DNA from: Polaribacter litorisediminis
Lineage (GTDB): Bacteria > Bacteroidota > Bacteroidia > Flavobacteriales > Flavobacteriaceae
Assembly: GCF_019968605.1 (NCBI RefSeq)
Contig: NZ_CP082966.1
Coordinates: forward strand, 1,971,001-2,035,000
Length of the DNA stretch: 64,000 bases
Reading direction: 5' to 3'
The notes beneath the pieces are model-generated. The model did no database searches, was not told the DNA's origin, and saw only the letters and a list, made by a program, of their open reading frames with translations. The number at the start of each line of letters is the position of its first letter. The stretch's first letter is position 1. Below are positions 1-7,897 of the stretch, one piece after another. The translations under genes and the position numbers were made by a program.

Positions 1-1
1 T

Positions 2-337
2 TGGCTAAAAGCAGATTCTATTCAGCTTACGCAAATCATCTTTAATCTTTTAATGAATGCTATTTATTTTTCTCCAAAGAAAGGCCATGTAACCATAGAA
101 GCCCACAAAACTAAAAAAAATATTGTTTTAAAAATTTCTGATGAAGGAAAAGGACTCACAGAAGAAGATTTGTCTAAAATTTTTCAACCTTTTTTCACAA
201 CAAAACCTATAGGCGATGGTTCTGGTTTAGGCTTAAGTGTTGTGCATGGTATTGTATCTTCTCATAGGGGAAATATAAGTGCAAAAAACAATAAAATGAA
301 AGGCGCTGTTTTTACAGTAGTACTGCCAATAAATTGA
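2..337 (+). CDS. Sensor histidine kinase, C-terminal part (5' end outside window)
   Basis: Only the ATP-binding end of a histidine kinase is present; the reading frame is open from base 2, so the gene starts upstream of the window. An ATG at 53 lies inside the N box and is not a real start. Visible motifs are the N box (QIIFNLLMNA), the G1 box (ISDEGKGL), the F box (IFQPFFTTK) and the G2 box (GDGSGLGLSVV). The FFTTKP and GLGLSVVHGIV pattern is typical of NtrB-like kinases. The stop is 10 bases before an NtrC-type response regulator, so the two very probably form a cognate pair in one operon. The sensed signal cannot be inferred because the sensor region is missing. Confidence 0.93.
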   Translation, partial: WLKADSIQLTQIIFNLLMNAIYFSPKKGHVTIEAHKTKKNIVLKISDEGKGLTEEDLSKIFQPFFTTKPIGDGSGLGLSVVHGIVSSHRGNISAKNNKMKGAVFTVVLPIN

Positions 338-347
338 TGTTAAGAAT

Positions 348-1676
348 ATGCAATTACGTAAAGAAAATATTTTAGTAGTAGATGATGATATTCATATTTT
401 AGAACTCTTACAGCGTCATTTACAATCGTGGAATTATCATGTTTATAAAGCTATTTCAGTAAAAGAGGCCGTAGAAATTTTAAGAAATACTCAAATAGAT
501 TTATTAATAACAGATTTAAAAATGCCAGAAATAGGCGGATTTGAGTTGATTCAATTTGTCTCTGAAAATTATCCGGAAATACCAAAGCTAATTGTTACCG
601 GATTCCCTTCGGTACAAGATTCTTTAGTGGCTATAAAGTCTGGTGTAGTAGATTATTTAACAAAACCATTTACAAAAGATGAATTAATGGCTGCGGTTGA
701 TAAATCAATGAATTCCAAAAATGAATTGACCATTCCTTCAACTAATTTAAAACAAGCAGGTAAAAATTCTTATGGAGAAATTATCGGTAATTCAGAAAAA
801 ATTAATGATGTTATTCAAATAATTGAAAGAGTAAAAAATAATAAAGCTACTATTTTTATAAAAGGAGAAAGTGGTACAGGAAAAGAGTTAGTTGCGCGTG
901 CTATTCACTATCAAGGTAAATATGCTAGAGCTCCTTTTATTGCAGTAAATTGCGGCGGTATTCCTGATAATTTATTAGAAGCAGAATTGTTTGGCTATAC
1001 AAAAGGGGCCTTTACAGGCGCAGATAAAGTAAGAGACGGTTTTTTTCAGGCAGCAAACGGAGGCACTATTTTTCTAGATGAAATTGGTAATGCTCCTAAA
1101 TCTGTTCAAACAAGATTATTAAGGGTTTTACAAGAAAAAGAAGTCGTAAAAGTCGGTGCTCAAAAACCAGAAAAAATTGACATAAGAATTGTAACCGCAA
1201 CCAATAGTAATCTTCGAGAAATGATTAAAAACGATACTTTTAGAGAAGATTTATTTTATAGACTTACCGTTGTGGAAATTGAAGTAGCTCCTTTGAGAGA
1301 TCGGAAAGAAGACATTCCTTTACTAGTAAATAAATTTTTATATAAATATGGACTTGAATATAAAGATAGGTTTATAAAAATAGCTCCAGAGGCCTCTAAA
1401 GTTTTAGAGCGTTATAGTTGGCCCGGTAATATTCGTGAACTCGAAAATGTAATTCAAAGAGCTGTAATTATGTGCGATCGAATTATTGAGATAAAACACC
1501 TTCCAGATTCTTTAAAAATTAATATCGATTTTTCTAGTGATGCATTAGTTTCTCTTAAAGAAATAGAAAAACAACACATCCAAAAAATATTAAATGCTAC
1601 AAATAATAACAAAACAAAAGCTGCTAAAATTCTAGGTATTACTAGAAAAACACTTCGACAAAAACTAGACAATTAA
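348..1676 (+). CDS. Sigma-54-dependent response regulator, NtrC family
   Basis: The 442-residue protein has three domains. The receiver domain covers about residues 5-120 with acidic pair VDDD, phospho-acceptor Asp56 (ITDLKMPE) and Lys in TKPF. An AAA+ sigma-54 activation domain covers about 145-380, with Walker A GESGTGKE at 173-180, the sigma-54-contacting loop GAFTGA at 220-225 and FLDEIGN as Walker B. A Fis-type helix-turn-helix lies at the end (KTKAAKILGITRKTLRQKL). It should activate RNA polymerase-sigma54 promoters after phosphorylation by the kinase encoded just upstream. All residues needed for ATPase and sigma-54 contact look intact. The targets are unknown. The next gene, 190 bp downstream, codes for a small secreted protein and could be one, but no clear -24/-12 element was identified there. 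Confidence 0.96.
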   Translation: MQLRKENILVVDDDIHILELLQRHLQSWNYHVYKAISVKEAVEILRNTQIDLLITDLKMPEIGGFELIQFVSENYPEIPKLIVTGFPSVQDSLVAIKSGVVDYLTKPFTKDELMAAVDKSMNSKNELTIPSTNLKQAGKNSYGEIIGNSEKINDVIQIIERVKNNKATIFIKGESGTGKELVARAIHYQGKYARAPFIAVNCGGIPDNLLEAELFGYTKGAFTGADKVRDGFFQAANGGTIFLDEIGNAPKSVQTRLLRVLQEKEVVKVGAQKPEKIDIRIVTATNSNLREMIKNDTFREDLFYRLTVVEIEVAPLRDRKEDIPLLVNKFLYKYGLEYKDRFIKIAPEASKVLERYSWPGNIRELENVIQRAVIMCDRIIEIKHLPDSLKINIDFSSDALVSLKEIEKQHIQKILNATNNNKTKAAKILGITRKTLRQKLDN

Positions 1677-1799
1677 AACGGTTCTTAAATACCCTATCGG
1701 GTAATTATTACACACTTTTTATTAAACTAAAACTCCTTAATAATTAATTAAAGTACTTCAATTCAAATAGTTAATGCTTTAATTTAAAAAAAATATTTC

Positions 1800-1827
1800 T
1801 TTGGCACATACATTGCTCTTATAATTG
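1800..1827 (+). promoter_or_regulatory. Weak Bacteroidota-type promoter candidate
   Basis: TTTG (1800-1803) is followed after 16 bp by TATAATTG (1820-1827), one mismatch from TAnnTTTG, about 40 bp before the start of the small secreted protein. The spacer is shorter than usual, so this is tentative. Confidence 0.35.
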
Positions 1828-1867
1828 TAGTAATTAAAGTATAATGTATAATTTAAATAATTTTAAA

Positions 1868-2233
1868 ATGAAGAAATATTTAATAACAACTGTTATTGCA
1901 TTCATCACTATTTTTAGTGTAACTGCACAAGAATCAAATGGAACCTTAAAAATAGGAGATCTTTTAGAAATTGTAAAACCTTCAGGAAATGAATTTAAGC
2001 ATATTAATTTTCCGAAGAAAAATTTTATTATTAAAAGAGGAGGCATCGCCAGTAACAAATTAGTAAAAGGAGAAAAAGTAGTAGTTACAAAAATTACCAA
2101 AGAAAAAAATGGTGGTACTATCATTAGCATAAAACAAGAGGATGGTGGTCGATTTTATAATGCGATACCGAGTGTTACTGTAAATTTTGAAGATGCTCTA
2201 AAATCTGGAGAAATTAAATTCGTGAAAAGTTAG
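1868..2233 (+). CDS. Small secreted protein of unknown function
   Basis: The 121-residue product starts with a clear signal peptide (Met-Lys-Lys, hydrophobic core, cleavage probably after VTAQ around residue 21). The ATG at 1868 is chosen over an in-frame ATG at 1844 because it places the signal peptide at the N-terminus. The mature part is Lys-rich with alternating hydrophobic residues, suggesting a small beta-rich domain, and contains a possible Gly-rich turn (KRGGIASNK). I do not recognise a family. It stands alone between the NtrC-type regulator and a long non-coding stretch and is followed by a strong terminator. It is probably periplasmic or surface exposed; this follows from the signal peptide only. 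Confidence 0.75.
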   Translation: MKKYLITTVIAFITIFSVTAQESNGTLKIGDLLEIVKPSGNEFKHINFPKKNFIIKRGGIASNKLVKGEKVVVTKITKEKNGGTIISIKQEDGGRFYNAIPSVTVNFEDALKSGEIKFVKS

Positions 2234-2263
2234 TGCGTTCATTTTTATGTTTAATAAATTATA

Positions 2264-2297
2264 AACCTTAGCAGTTAAATTGCTAAGGTTTTTTTTT
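2264..2297 (+). terminator. Strong intrinsic terminator
   Basis: Perfect 10-bp stem, AACCTTAGCA (2264-2273) with TGCTAAGGTT (2281-2290), 7-nt loop, followed by an uninterrupted T tract. It ends the transcript of the small secreted protein. Confidence 0.92.
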
Positions 2298-2323
2298 GTA
2301 GCAAGATTAATGTTTGCGATGAG

Positions 2324-2494
2324 TAATACCATTTTAGACCTATAATGCCGCAATAAATCGTTGCTTTTTCGCTTACTTTTTATTAAAAAAAATTACCGTA
2401 ACGAAGGCTAAGCCAATTCTTTTTTAATTTTAATAAATCAAAAAATAATTCAATTTATGTAGACTGAATCATACCTATAAATGATATAATTGGT
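2324..2494. mobile_element. MITE-like intergenic repeat, copy A
   Basis: This 170-bp non-coding stretch matches 7405-7571 along its whole length, at roughly 85% in the central part by eye. It begins TAATACCATTTTAGAC and ends with a degraded inverted version of that end (ATAATTGGT). No ORF is present. Copy B has much better preserved inverted ends, which is why the pair is called a miniature inverted-repeat element; copy A appears to be an older, decayed copy. Confidence 0.75.
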
Positions 2495-2966
2495 TGTTTA
2501 AAATAAGAATATATTCTACTCTAGACTACAAATCTCTTCCTCAATTTTAGTTCAATCTAAAAAATAACATCAAATTTATTAGGCAGTTCATTTTTACTTC
2601 GAACCGTGATTTTCGCAAAACATAGCAATGTTTTACCTGTTTTACATCCTTTAAAATCCTAAACATACATCTAAATTATGGATTTCATCAAAGAGTATTA
2701 GACTAATTCTGTATTGAAATGACCTTAATAAAACGCCCTTTTTTCCTTTCTATTTCAATATGACAAGAAACCGTAACAAATGCTATTTTCTATTTTTCTA
2801 TAAAGAAAAAAATCATTATGCCATTTTACAGTAATTTCAAAACAGCATTGGTATAAGGCAAATAAGTTACCTGAATTGTTACCTTAAAATTGAGGTATAA
2901 GATACATGCAGATTACCGAACGCGTACAATGAAAAAAACCAATCTATAAATAATTATGATAGATTT
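2495..2966. other. Non-coding stretch, nothing recognised
   Basis: AT-rich sequence between repeat copy A and the promoter of the small Cys-rich protein. I see no ORF with plausible composition, no RNA-like structure and no further repeat. Confidence 0.5.
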
Positions 2967-2996
2967 TTTGGTTGCCATTTAGAATATGTATCTTTG
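2967..2996 (+). promoter_or_regulatory. Bacteroidota-type promoter
   Basis: TTTG (2967-2970), 18-bp spacer, TATCTTTG (2989-2996), an exact TAnnTTTG -7 box. It lies 17 bp before the ATG at 3014 and decides that start against an ATG at 2972 that would overlap the promoter. Confidence 0.8.
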
Positions 2997-3013
2997 CAAA
3001 TATTTATAATTTC

Positions 3014-3217
3014 ATGAAATTACTACTCATTACTTTCGTATTATTAGCTGTAGGGATAGCAGGCATTGCTATTAAAATTTGGGCAAAAAAAGATGGCGAA
3101 TTTGCAGGCACTTGTGCTAGCCAAAACCCAATGCTCAATAAAAATGGAGAAGCTTGTGGCTTTTGCGGAAAACCAGCAGATCAGTTTGATACTTGTACTG
3201 AACCCGAACATAAATAA
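3014..3217 (+). CDS. Small Cys-rich membrane-anchored or secreted protein
   Basis: A 67-residue protein with one N-terminal hydrophobic segment (about residues 2-21) and a short tail carrying five cysteines: one in GTCAS, then CGFCGKP, then DTC, in a spacing that suggests metal or cluster binding or disulfides. The start at 3014 is set by the promoter directly upstream. Short proteins of this form, with a CGFCG-like pair, occur widely in Flavobacteriaceae as uncharacterised membrane or secreted proteins (recollection, not checked). It is followed after 14 bp by a glycosyltransferase gene and probably shares its transcript. Function unknown. Confidence 0.8.
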   Translation: MKLLLITFVLLAVGIAGIAIKIWAKKDGEFAGTCASQNPMLNKNGEACGFCGKPADQFDTCTEPEHK

Positions 3218-3231
3218 ATAGGCTAAAATCA

Positions 3232-4335
3232 ATGATTTTAACTGTAGCTTTCTACACTTTTGTAGTATTTGCAGGCATTCAAATAACATATTATCTTCTT
3301 TTCTCTTCATTTCTTTTTAAACAAAAAAAAAGAAAACACAAAACAGATCAAGTTCCGGTATCTGTAATTGTTTTTGCAAAAAATAGTGCTGCTAAATTAC
3401 AAGAAAACTTACCTTTTATTTTAGCACAAGACTATCCTGTATTTGAAATTGTCATCATCAACAATGATTCTATTGATGATACGTTAGAAGTAATCGATAC
3501 TTTTAAAAAAAAACATACACAAATTAAAATTGTAAATGTTGCCAATAATGAAGCTTTTTGGAATAATAAAAAATATAGTTTAACCCTTGGTATAAAGGCA
3601 TCCAAATACGATCATTTAGTATTTACAGATGCAAATTCTAAACCCATTAGTGAGCATTGGATCTCTGAAATGAGTAAAAATTTCACCATTAAAAGAACTA
3701 TTTTTTTAGGGTATGAAAAATATAGAAATGAAAAATCTTTTACCAATCTTCTAATTCGATTCGAGAATTTAATACAGGCGATGAAATGCTTTTCATTTGC
3801 AAGATATGGCTCTCCATTTATGGCATTTGGCAATAATCTGGCTTATAAAAAATCAGCGTTTTTTAAAGTTAATGGGTACATCAATCATATAAAAATAAGA
3901 CATGGTGTAGAAGATTTATTTATTAGAGATGCTGCCACAAAAAAAAATAGCTCCTTTATTGTGTCTGAGGATAGTTTTATAGAGACGGATGCTCCTAAAT
4001 CTTTTAACACTTGGTTTCAAGATTTAAAAATTAAAAACTCTTTAATAAAACATTACAAATTTAAACATCGCTTTTTATTACACTTTTTCACGATTACAAA
4101 AGCAATATTTTACCTATTAGCAATTGTCTTATTGTTCTTTTATCCCTGGGAAACAATAGTACTTGTAATGCTTACTTATTTTTTAATCCAATTTCTTGTC
4201 ATTGGTTTATCTGCTAAAAAACTTAAAGAAACTCAATTAATATTTTTCTTACCTTTATTAGAAATTAGCTTATTATTGATTCAAATTAGTATATTTAGTG
4301 CTAATTTGATTTCAAAACATATTCATTGGAAATAG
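3232..4335 (+). CDS. Membrane glycosyltransferase, family 2
   Basis: The 367-residue protein has one N-terminal membrane helix (about 1-24), a GT-A fold domain (about 38-260) and two or three C-terminal membrane helices (about 285-360). The nucleotide-sugar site is seen as VSVIVFAKNSA near the start and FTDANSKP, where the usual DxD is DAN. The later motif RHGVEDLFIRDA is in the position where processive enzymes would have QxxRW, which is absent, so it probably adds single sugars to a lipid-linked or surface glycan. Its 3' end overlaps the sigma factor gene by 10 bases, indicating translational coupling. Donor and acceptor cannot be told from sequence. Confidence 0.88.
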   Translation: MILTVAFYTFVVFAGIQITYYLLFSSFLFKQKKRKHKTDQVPVSVIVFAKNSAAKLQENLPFILAQDYPVFEIVIINNDSIDDTLEVIDTFKKKHTQIKIVNVANNEAFWNNKKYSLTLGIKASKYDHLVFTDANSKPISEHWISEMSKNFTIKRTIFLGYEKYRNEKSFTNLLIRFENLIQAMKCFSFARYGSPFMAFGNNLAYKKSAFFKVNGYINHIKIRHGVEDLFIRDAATKKNSSFIVSEDSFIETDAPKSFNTWFQDLKIKNSLIKHYKFKHRFLLHFFTITKAIFYLLAIVLLFFYPWETIVLVMLTYFLIQFLVIGLSAKKLKETQLIFFLPLLEISLLLIQISIFSANLISKHIHWK

Positions 4336-4889
4336 ACCAAACTAAAATTGACAAAAATATTGCAAAAGCAAAAGAGGGCAACCAAGCTGCATTTCGTTTT
4401 TTGTTAGATACCTTTTGGGGTAGTGTTTATAATTATCAATTAAAAAGAACAAAAAGCGAAAATGAGGCTGAAGATATAGCAATCCAAACCTTCTCGAAAG
4501 CTTTTGATAAAATACATACTTTTGATGACAAATATGTATTTAAAACTTGGTTAATTACCATTTCTAAAAACGTTCATATAGATTTATTACGGAAGAAAAA
4601 AACATCTATTTTTACAGAAACCACAAAAGAGCAAGAAGATAAAGTCTATTTGGTTGCAGATGAAAACCCTACTCCTGAAGATAAAATTATTAGAGAACAA
4701 AATTTAGCAAAATTGTTAAGAGACATTAAACAATTAAAACCTAAATACCAAGAAGTTATTCAATTACGGTATTTTCAGGAATTGAGTTATAAAGAAATTT
4801 CTACGCAAATTAATGAACCAATGAACAACGTAAAAGTAAAATTATTACGTGCAAAAAAGTTATTAGCTGCTATTATTAAGAAAGCATAA
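4326..4889 (+). CDS. RNA polymerase sigma factor, ECF (sigma-70) family
   Basis: This 187-residue protein shows sigma region 2 (about residues 20-95, with the DIAIQTFSKAF and FKTWLITISKN segments) and region 4 (about 125-180, with YQEVIQLRYFQELSYKEIS and a helix-turn-helix). The start is a TTG at 4326, inside the end of the glycosyltransferase gene; no suitable ATG exists nearby and region 2 would be lost with any later start. No anti-sigma factor gene follows; instead an Nramp-like transporter begins directly at the stop codon. ECF factors without adjacent anti-sigma are common in Bacteroidota. Its regulon is unknown. Confidence 0.93.
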   Translation: MEIDQTKIDKNIAKAKEGNQAAFRFLLDTFWGSVYNYQLKRTKSENEAEDIAIQTFSKAFDKIHTFDDKYVFKTWLITISKNVHIDLLRKKKTSIFTETTKEQEDKVYLVADENPTPEDKIIREQNLAKLLRDIKQLKPKYQEVIQLRYFQELSYKEISTQINEPMNNVKVKLLRAKKLLAAIIKKA

Positions 4890-6110
4890 ATGAAAAAATC
4901 GTTTTTACAATCTTTAGGTCCTGGTTTATTATTTGCTGGTGCAGCAATTGGTGTATCACATTTGGTACAATCTACAAAAGCAGGTGCAGAATTTGGTTTT
5001 GGTTTATTTTGGGCTTTGTTATTAGTGCATATTTTTAAATACCCTTTCTTTCAGTTCGGTCCGCGTTACGCAGCTGCCACTGGTGAAACCTTGTTAGATG
5101 GTTATAAAAAACTAGGCAAAGGAATGTTGGCAATTTACTATGTTCTTAATTTTGGAACAATGTTTACCATACAAGCAGCTGTTACCATTGTTACTGCTGG
5201 CTTAGCTTCACAACTTTTTGGTCTTACCAATAATCTTGTTGTTTGGTCTGTTATCCTATTATTGATTAGTATTTTAATCCTAGTTATCGGTAAATATAAA
5301 TTGTTAGATAATTTGATGAAATACATTATTATTATTTTAACAATTAGCACTATCGCTGCTGTTTCAGTAGCTTTATTTAGCTCTAAAGAAGCTTTTGATG
5401 TAACGCAAATTATACCTTCCGGAACGGTAGAAATCACTTTTTTAATTGCATTTCTAGGTTGGATGCCGGCACCATTAGACGTTTCGATTTGGCATTCTAT
5501 TTGGTCTGTAGAAAAAAGCAAAAATACTTTTATCAAAATAAAACCAAAAGATGCTATTTTCGATTTTAATGTAGGTTATGCAGGTACTTTAATTTTAGGG
5601 ATTTGTTTCGTGCTTTTAGGGGCTTTAGTTATGTATAAATCGGGAGAAACTTTTTCTAATAAAGGAGGAGTTTTTGCATCGCAGTTAATTACTTTATACA
5701 CTAAAAACTTGGGCAATTTTTCTTATATATTTATTGCTGTTGCTGCATTTACCACCATGTTTAGCACAACGATTACAACGCTAGATGCTTCACCAAGAGC
5801 CATGAACAGAAGTTCAAAATTACTATTTAACAAAGAGTTTAAATTTGGTTATTGGTTTTGGATTCTTCTTCTCTTTACAGGTACCTTTATAATACTTCAA
5901 TTTTATATGGAAAACATGGGAGGTTTGATAAAAATAGCAACTATTTTATCTTTTTTAACGGCTCCTTTTTATGCAATCTTAAATTATATTTTAATTACAG
6001 GGAAACATACGCCAAAAGAACATCAACCTAAATTATTTACACGAATTTTAAGTATTATTGGTATCGCATTCCTTGTAGGATTTAACTTTTGGTTTCTAAA
6101 AAATTTGTAG
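4890..6110 (+). CDS. Nramp-fold transporter with altered metal-site motifs
   Basis: The 406-residue integral membrane protein has about 11 hydrophobic helices and the overall Nramp (LeuT-fold) layout, starting with LGPGLLFAGAAIGVSHLVQ. Canonical Nramp proteins bind metal through DPGN in helix 1 and an A/G-x-x-MPHN-like motif in helix 6. Here the helix-1 region reads GAAIGVSH and the helix-6 region LGWMPAPLDVSIWHS, so Asp, Asn and the Met-Pro-His stretch are not conserved. It belongs to an Nramp-related group common in Bacteroidota whose substrate is not the classic Mn2+/Fe2+ by motif. It begins at the base after the sigma factor stop codon, so it is in that operon. Substrate is uncertain. Confidence 0.85.
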   Translation: MKKSFLQSLGPGLLFAGAAIGVSHLVQSTKAGAEFGFGLFWALLLVHIFKYPFFQFGPRYAAATGETLLDGYKKLGKGMLAIYYVLNFGTMFTIQAAVTIVTAGLASQLFGLTNNLVVWSVILLLISILILVIGKYKLLDNLMKYIIIILTISTIAAVSVALFSSKEAFDVTQIIPSGTVEITFLIAFLGWMPAPLDVSIWHSIWSVEKSKNTFIKIKPKDAIFDFNVGYAGTLILGICFVLLGALVMYKSGETFSNKGGVFASQLITLYTKNLGNFSYIFIAVAAFTTMFSTTITTLDASPRAMNRSSKLLFNKEFKFGYWFWILLLFTGTFIILQFYMENMGGLIKIATILSFLTAPFYAILNYILITGKHTPKEHQPKLFTRILSIIGIAFLVGFNFWFLKNL

Positions 6111-6246
6111 TCATTTAAAATATTCTGATAAATAATATCGCTTTCGATTCCTAGACATACATTGCAAATTTTAAAAATAGATGGGCAAGGAATAAATACC
6201 TTTAAAATCTGTACTTTTTTACAATTTACTTTCCCTAATTTCTTCG

Positions 6247-6254
6247 TAAATTTG
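6247..6254 (+). promoter_or_regulatory. -7 promoter element before lipA
   Basis: TAAATTTG, an exact TAnnTTTG match, ends 19 bp before the lipA ATG. A clear TTTG element at the expected distance upstream is missing. Confidence 0.5.
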
Positions 6255-6273
6255 CATTCTAAATTCAAGAAAA

Positions 6274-7143
6274 ATGGCGATAGAATCTGTAGTACTTCCT
6301 GAAAGACCCAAAAAACCAAAATGGTTACGCGTAAAATTACCAGTTGGTAAAAAATATACTGAATTAAGAGGTTTGGTGGATAAATATAAATTAAACACCA
6401 TTTGTACCAGCGGAAGTTGTCCGAATATGGGAGAATGTTGGGGAGAGGGAACCGCAACTTTTATGATTTTAGGGAATATATGTACGCGTTCTTGTGGATT
6501 TTGTGGCGTAAAAACAGGAAGGCCAGAAACTGTAGAATGGGATGAACCTGAAAAAGTTGCACGATCTATTAAAATTATGGGCATTAAGCATGCTGTAATT
6601 ACATCGGTGGATAGAGATGATTTAAAAGACGGTGGGTCTATTATTTGGGCAGAAACTGTAGAGGCTATTCGTAGAGCAAATCCGAATACAACTTTAGAAA
6701 CTTTAATTCCAGATTTTCAAGGCAACACCAAACAAATTGACCGCATTATTGAAGTGCATCCCGAAGTGGTTTCTCATAATATGGAAACGGTAAGAAGATT
6801 AACTCGTGAAGTTCGAATTCAAGCAAAATACGACAGAAGTTTAGGGGTATTAAAATATCTTAAAGATAACGGAATGCGCTCAAAAACAGGTTTGATGTTG
6901 GGTTTGGGTGAAACTGAAGAAGAAGTAATAGAAACTATGAAAGACTTGCAAGGTGTTGGTTTAGATGTGTTAACAATTGGACAATATTTACAACCTACTA
7001 AAAAGCATTTACCACTAAAAGAATTTATAACACCAGAACAATTTAAAAAATACGAAACTATTGGTCTAGAAATGGGCTTTATGTATGTAGAAAGCGGACC
7101 ATTGGTACGTTCATCTTACAAGGCTCATAAACATGCTAAATAA
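6274..7143 (+). CDS. lipA: Lipoyl synthase
   Basis: A radical-SAM enzyme that inserts two sulfur atoms into protein-bound octanoyl groups to make lipoate for the 2-oxoacid dehydrogenases and the glycine cleavage system. Both iron-sulfur cluster motifs are intact: the auxiliary cluster cysteines C44, C49 and C55 ([12 protein letters not shown]) and the radical-SAM cysteines C70, C74 and C77 (CTRSCGFC). The C-terminal RSSY motif, which ligates the sacrificial cluster, is present in [11 protein letters not shown]. The length (289 residues) is normal. The start is supported by a -7 box just upstream. It appears to be transcribed alone. Confidence 0.98.
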   Translation: MAIESVVLPERPKKPKWLRVKLPVGKKYTELRGLVDKYKLNTICTSGSCPNMGECWGEGTATFMILGNICTRSCGFCGVKTGRPETVEWDEPEKVARSIKIMGIKHAVITSVDRDDLKDGGSIIWAETVEAIRRANPNTTLETLIPDFQGNTKQIDRIIEVHPEVVSHNMETVRRLTREVRIQAKYDRSLGVLKYLKDNGMRSKTGLMLGLGETEEEVIETMKDLQGVGLDVLTIGQYLQPTKKHLPLKEFITPEQFKKYETIGLEMGFMYVESGPLVRSSYKAHKHAK

Positions 7144-7404
7144 AAATAATAGGATATCCATCTTATAAAAAATTTATACCAAAAATATATTGAAAATAAA
7201 ATGGGAGTGTAATTTAAACTCTGTCTGTTAATTTTCGCTTTAACTATGACTTTAACATTTCCGATTGGATTCGAGCGTAGTCGAATCCAATCGGAATTGA
7301 AGTTTTACATTGCTGTACTTTCGTTATGGAGTGTCTAATCTTATTAGGTTAGCCTCAAAATCAGACTTTAATGCCAATAGCGCTTTTCATTTTTCTTTAG
7401 CGTT
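7144..7404. other. Intergenic region holding a REP-like palindrome
   Basis: No coding capacity seen. The region carries a perfect palindrome at 7261-7294 (listed separately) and ends at the MITE-like element. Confidence 0.5.
7261..7294. repeat. REP-like perfect palindrome
   Basis: Fourteen-base arms CCGATTGGATTCGA (7261-7274) and TCGAATCCAATCGG (7281-7294) separated by GCGTAG. No T tract follows, so it is not a simple terminator. The core TCGAGCGTAGTCGA is shared, with one change, with the inverted repeat at 15471-15526. Confidence 0.85.
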
Positions 7405-7571
7405 TAATACCATTTTAGACATATAATGCCGTAATAAATCGTTTCTTTTTCGCTTACTTTTTATTAAAAAAAATGACCAGAACAAAGGCTAAGCTCATTG
7501 TTTTTTAATTTCAATGAACCAAAAAATAATTCAATTTATTTACACGGCATTATACATATAAATTGGTATAA
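7405..7571. mobile_element. MITE-like element, copy B, with terminal inverted repeats
   Basis: The element is about 167 bp, non-coding, with imperfect terminal inverted repeats of about 35 bp. Left end: TAATACCATTTTAGAC then ATATAATGCCG. Right end, read in reverse complement: TATACCAATTTATATG then TATAATGCCG. The right boundary coincides exactly with the point where the neighbouring DUF6090 reading frame is lost (7571/7572). A second, more decayed copy lies at 2324-2494. No transposase is present; such an element would need one in trans. Confidence 0.8.
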
Positions 7572-7718
7572 TTTATCATTTCTCCATTCATTTAATTGAA
7601 TTGCTAATAAAACTCCAATTACTACCAATACAATTTCGCCAATTGCATAAAGTAAATATTTGCTGAACTTGTTTTCAATCAATAAGCTTTGTCTCATCTT
7701 TTTAAAAAATTTTATCAT
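7572..7718 (-). pseudogene. DUF6090-type protein, N-terminal remnant cut by MITE-like element
   Basis: The 49 codons encode the characteristic N-terminal module seen in the two intact relatives at 52829-53557 and 54448-55407: a basic amphipathic start (MIKFFKKMRQSLL), then a membrane helix with AIGEIVLVVIG and ending QLNEWRND. After Lys49 the frame runs into the MITE-like element and stops 11 codons later, so about 190-270 residues of the usual protein are missing. Upstream of the start codon it retains the leader seen before one relative (TTGGTTAGTGATT on the plus strand) and a diverged copy of the 132-bp intergenic repeat. This is a dead gene. Confidence 0.85.
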
Positions 7719-7736
7719 TGGTTAGTGATTTCTGAT

Positions 7737-7868
7737 CATGAAGTGTAAGGTGTTTGTGTATGATTAGTTGTATGATTTCAGCACTAAATTTAGCAAATAA
7801 AAACCGAATAGGAAATCCGCGAGTACTTTTGTAAGTAGGCTAACTAGCAATGAATTATATATATTTTT
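7737..7868. repeat. Diverged third copy of the 132-bp intergenic repeat family
   Basis: Read on the minus strand, this stretch follows the same order of blocks as 55430-55561 and 56061-56192: TATAATTCATTGCT, a CGG-containing centre, TTTTTATTTGCTAAATT, AGTGCTGAA, ACACAAACACC and finally CACTTCA before the DUF6090 leader. Identity is clearly lower than between the other two copies but the layout is the same, and it again sits directly upstream of a DUF6090 reading frame. Confidence 0.55.
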
Positions 7869-7897
7869 GTTGCTCTATGCTTTGCTTTAAATCAAAT

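Noticed and set aside
1689..1702. Small dyad TACCCTATCGGGTA after the NtrC-type gene
   Set aside because: Short, no T run and no second copy; could be chance or a weak terminator.
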